Origin: Latrodectus hesperus
Lineage: Eukaryota > Arthropoda > Arachnida > Araneae > Theridiidae
DNA length: 64,000 nucleotides
Direction: 5' to 3'
Assembly (NCBI GenBank): GCA_037975125.1
Contig: CM075852.1
Location: 1,468,839 to 1,532,838 of the forward strand
Shown here: piece by piece, positions 60,796 to 64,000 of the stretch
How positions within the stretch are numbered: position 1 is the first letter of the stretch
Layout of the letters: the number at the start of each line of letters is the position of its first letter
Translations under genes and position numbers: made by a program
The notes under the pieces: generated by a model
What the model was told of the DNA's origin: nothing
What the model saw: the letters and a program-made list of their open reading frames with translations, nothing else
The model's database searches: none

Positions 60796-62597
60796 GTCTG
60801 TGAAAAATGCAGAAGGACATCTGCAAAATTATTCTCATTTTGGAATCTGTAGCAGTTTAATATGTTGAAAACATTGTTCTTTTATAAACTGTCTTTATTT
60901 CAAAAGATATATTTTGTTGAAAAAAAAATCCTCAATTTTTGTACAGTTAAAATGCTTAGGTGGGAAACCTTTAAGTGAATTTCAAAAAGGCCAAATTGTG
61001 GCAAGTAAAGATGAGGGCACAAGTGTAAAAGAAATTGCAAAGCACCTACACATGAGTCCAAACGCGAATTCTAACTTCTTGAAAAATCTAAAGAGTCAGA
61101 AGAAAGCAAAAATTGGCTTACCTAAAAAATTAACACTACCTAATCAATGAAAAATTGTTAAGGAACTTTAAAAAAAAACAAAAAAACGCGTGGAAATATT
61201 GGAAAAGCACAAGACCCGTTTGAAATGTGTAATCAGAAGAACCTTTTACAACTACATGAAATGATCGGATACTTTCATATTAAAAATAAGAAATCACCAT
61301 CGTAAAAGGAATGAAAGGCACATTGAGGACAGGCTACAATGGGTCAAAGAACACATGTCTTGAAACTCCGAATGGACTTTAGTTATTTTTTTCTGATGAA
61401 AAAAATTCAATTTAGATGGCTCAGATGGTTGTTAATATTATTGGTATTGTCTGGGTACACAAGAAGGAACTTTTTCTACCAAACAGGTACAGGAGAAGTT
61501 TAATGGTTTGAATATCTGTTGGCTACGTTGGAAAGACCAATTCAATGTTTCTGGATGAAAGACAAAAGCATACAGATTACTTTCAAATTTTAAATTCAGA
61601 GCTTTTTCACTATGACACTGAGCTAGAAGGAGAAAATTGGACATTTCGGCAATAAAGAGCATTAATTCATACTGCCAATGACATTTAAAGTTTATTTGAA
61701 ACAAATAATGTTTGGGTTTTGCCATAACCGGCTAAAAGTGCAGATCTAAATATTGTTGTTGTTGCATATGACACTTGGACAAGCCAAACTCGCTATGCCG
61801 TTGGCTATGCGAATTTAAGTCAGTAAGGAGCGTCTTTCGTTTACCTAGAGCACCACGAAAGTGAAAGTACGACTTTGCTCTATTAAGGTGCCTCGTAATT
61901 TTGAACCACGGTCATGTGACGAAGGCCACACCTGAGCTGGCACCCTCCTCTCCATATCCACGCCACACCAGCGGAAGGACTTTGGACGTCACAGATTAAC
62001 GTGGACACGTCCCCAACCCACGGAGTTCCGGCAACCCAGTGAAGGAGAGTACACCGTGGTCACCCTCCCAACCACTGCCCGCGGCAAATGATGCCTCACT
62101 TTGCTGAGCTTACGGGAAGCGTCGTGAAGCTACTGAGCTACTGGAGCTCTTCTAAATATTGTAAAAAATATATGGTCAGTAACTGTATGGCGTTCTTATG
62201 TCAGAAACAAGTAATATGAATCTTAGATGGAACTTCGAGAAGTTTTGAATTGTGTTTCGGACAATTTTTGTCAAACCAAAATTCAAGACTTGTGTTCAAT
62301 AGCAAATAGAGTCTTTGAAGTAGTTAAAACAAATGACAAAAGACTTCCTTATTAACAAGATTTTTACTTTCATTATTTAGAAACTGTCCTACTTTTTCAC
62401 ACAGTATGATATGAATGAAATTTATTTTTCATTGTAATAAGCAAATAGATTTTTATTTCATATTACAGATATAGTTATCTGTCTTTTCTAAGAAGTCTTT
62501 AAATGTACTGTAATGATATTATTTTGTAAAAATTTAAACTTCTCCTCTAATTTGAAAAAAACCTAGTGTCCATCTACATTTTTCCAGCAGTGTATGC
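60796..62597 (+). pseudogene. Tc1/mariner element, near full length, interrupted by a retroposon
   Basis: Left inverted repeat AAATGCAGAAGGACATCTGC (about 60,805-60,824) and right counterpart GTCCATCTACATTTTTCC (about 62,568-62,585) are inverted relatives. The transposase starts around 60,914: PLSEFQKGQIVASKDEGTSV and KEIAKHLHMSP (helix-turn-helix), then broken frames RLQWVKEHMS, KKFNLDGSDGC-YYW (first catalytic region) and KSADLNIV before, and NIWSVTVWRSYVRNK after, a 395-bp insertion at 61,756-62,150. Same family as the fragment at 28,978-29,453. Confidence 0.85.
61756..62150 (-). mobile_element. 395-bp GC-rich retroposon (SINE-like) with (CAA)n tail and 11-bp target duplication
   Basis: Flanked by identical TCTAAATATTG at 61,745-61,755 and 62,151-62,161, splitting the host Tc1/mariner codons for NIVENIW. 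Read on the minus strand it starts AGAGCTCCAGTAGCTCAG and ends in CAACAACAACAA. It is much GC-richer than its surroundings and has no long ORF. It contains AAGCTCAGCAAAGTGAGGC and, 43 nt on, GGGAGGGTGACCACGG, reminiscent of the A box and C box of 5S rRNA; a GGTTCAAAATTAC string resembles a tRNA B box. A SINE is the best reading; which Pol III ancestor is uncertain. Confidence 0.75.
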
Positions 62598-63009
62598 AAA
62601 TATGAGGTTAAATTCTTATAATTAACTTTTTCTCGATCAATAATTTTCCACAGTATAAAAAGAAAGAAAACGTACAAATTTCACTATTCTTTTCGTTTGA
62701 AACTATTATAAGAATTTAGAATATGATGAAAACATTTTTTATATGTTTTGAGACAAGTCTGAAGATTACTGATACGAAAAATTCCTCTTAAAAGAACAAT
62801 TTAATAAAGAAGGTAAGGAATAGAGAGAAGAGATTAGCCGATGTTTAATTTTTTGTGAGCCACAGGAGTTTTCAGAACATTCAAGTGGAACCATTTTGCC
62901 ATTTAACAGTTATTGCCTAGGTAAATTTATTAAAAATTTCATCAATTAATTTATTTTTAATGAGTTGCTCCTGTACTTAGCCTTGAGTTGGTTTCTACCA
63001 GTTAGATAA
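62598..63009. other. Spacer
   Basis: AT-rich, no gene or repeat recognised. Confidence 0.4.
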
Positions 63010-63232
63010 AAGCAACCGGGGGAGTCTTCGTGATTTTGAAGCAGGGACCACCAATACTTGTCCTGCCACCCCCAGAGATATCATTTCACTTGGAAGACAT
63101 TGCAACCAAGCCCAGTTTTCACATGCTCCTGACACCTTCAGCTAGCACGACGGATCATCTGTTTAACTGGGATTCGAACTCACTACCTATTGATAAAGAA
63201 CGACGCCTTAACCAACCAGGCCAGCATGGCCT
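63010..63232 (-). mobile_element. tRNA-derived SINE (different family)
   Basis: On the minus strand the head reads GCTGGCCTGGTTGGTTAAGG (A box) and then GTGAGTTCGAATCCCAG (B box). A GC-richer body follows (GATGATCCGTCGTGC, GGGGGTGGCAGGAC, CTCCCCCGGTTGC) before AT-rich flank. The tRNA boxes are well kept, indicating a younger copy than the SINEs in SFSWAP introns. The 72-codon open frame on the opposite strand is incidental. Confidence 0.78.
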
Positions 63233-63419
63233 TGCATTTAACAAGTGAGGAAAAATACAAAATTTATTTAAAAATTGCTAAAAAAATTTTTGCATTAAAA
63301 TTGGAGGAATATCATCCTTATACTTTTTATGCATCATCCATTTACATTTAAAAGAAGTAATACTTTTAATAACATTTATGTATAATACTTTATTTCAAAT
63401 TCTCATATGCGCGATTATA

Positions 63420-64000
63420 CACTACTGGCCATTAAAATTGCTACACCAGGAAAGCGGCACACCACACACGTGAAATTTGCATGACAGATAGAACTTGCTG
63501 TGATATGCAAATGATTAGATTTTCAGCGCATTCATACAAAGCAGGCGACAGTAGCGACATCTACAATGTGTATAAAACCAGAGATTTGACAGCAGTTTTC
63601 TCATACTCAATTTCACTTTCAACGTTGTTTTCGCCAAAGAAAGTTGTTGTAATGCCTCGTGTAAGAAGAAGAAATGCCTATCAGCACGTGTCTGACTTTG
63701 ATCGAGGAAGGATTATAGCCTACCGGGATTGCGGTTTATAGTACCGCAATATTGCTGCTCGCGTATGTCGAGACCCCATGACTGTTAGCAGAATATGGAA
63801 TCGATGGGTTCAGGACAATCATACGGAACGTCATGCAGGATCTCAGCGACCCCCATCACTAACAGCTGAGAAGACAGACATCTTATCCGCATGGTCACAA
63901 GGGATCGTACAGCCACGTCACGAACCCTGAGTCGAGAAATGGAGTCATTTGCAAGGCAACAAGTTTCTGCTTGAACAGTTCGACGACGTTTGCAGCAGCA
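63420..64000 (+). pseudogene. Third Tc1-like element, 5-prime part, runs off right edge
   Basis: Begins CACTACTGGCCATTAAAATT directly after a TA (63,418-63,419). The transposase starts at about 63,652 (MPRVRRRNAYQHVSDFDRGR), continuing to a TAG at 63,739-63,741 just before YRNIAARVCRDPMTVSRIWN, the helix-turn-helix. Then NHTERHAGSQRPPSLTAE, a frameshift near 63,880, and RTATSRTLSREMESFARQQ. The stop and shift make it inactive. Catalytic part lies beyond the window. Confidence 0.88.

Noticed and set aside
1..64000. CRISPR arrays, operons, prokaryotic or phage gene clusters
   Set aside because: None seen; introns, tRNA introns and transposon content are all eukaryotic nuclear.

Overview
This is a very AT-rich animal nuclear sequence: intron-rich genes, two tRNA genes and dense, decayed transposable elements. 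The families present (DUF4806 protein, Tc1/mariner and hAT relics, CAA-tailed non-LTR retrotransposons, tRNA-derived SINEs) suggest an arthropod, most likely an arachnid such as a spider. The organism is an inference; the gene calls rest on translations assembled exon by exon with splice sites and phases checked by eye.

Layout. (1) 1-19,874, minus strand: the first 12 coding exons (exactly 400 codons) of a TBC1D9/TBC1D8-type Rab GTPase-activating protein. Both GRAM domains are present; the catalytic TBC domain lies beyond the left edge. (2) 21,700-25,215, plus strand: a CpG-containing promoter-like region and a small DUF4806-type gene with an uncertain or broken middle junction. (3) 25,500-31,700: a gene desert with a 326-bp tandem duplication, a minus-strand repeat carrying an unrecognised ORF and ending in a 20-bp hairpin, a tRNA-Ser(AGA), a degenerate intron-containing tRNA-Leu, a Tc1/mariner 3-prime fragment and a 256-bp MITE with 8-bp target duplications. 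(4) 31,838-57,360, plus strand: a complete 13-exon SFSWAP (suppressor-of-white-apricot) splicing-regulator gene, 847 codons plus stop, ending in a short RS tail and a poly(A) signal. Its introns hold three same-orientation copies of one CAGGG-ended hAT-like family (one hosting a nested MITE), three LINE fragments, SINEs and a second copy of the 256-bp MITE. (5) 57,400-64,000: a transposon graveyard with three different Tc1/mariner elements, a LINE 3-prime end and two SINE-type insertions, one with clear 11-bp target-site duplications.

The three host genes have unrelated roles (membrane traffic, unknown, alternative splicing) and show no sign of forming a system. No convincing previously undescribed multi-gene system was found. 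The points most worth following are the immediate in-frame stops at SFSWAP introns 1 and 2 (matching the known autoregulation of the fly gene), CTCF-like motifs carried by the intronic hAT copies, nested insertions with readable target duplications, a 5S-like retroposon, and the odd DUF4806 gene.
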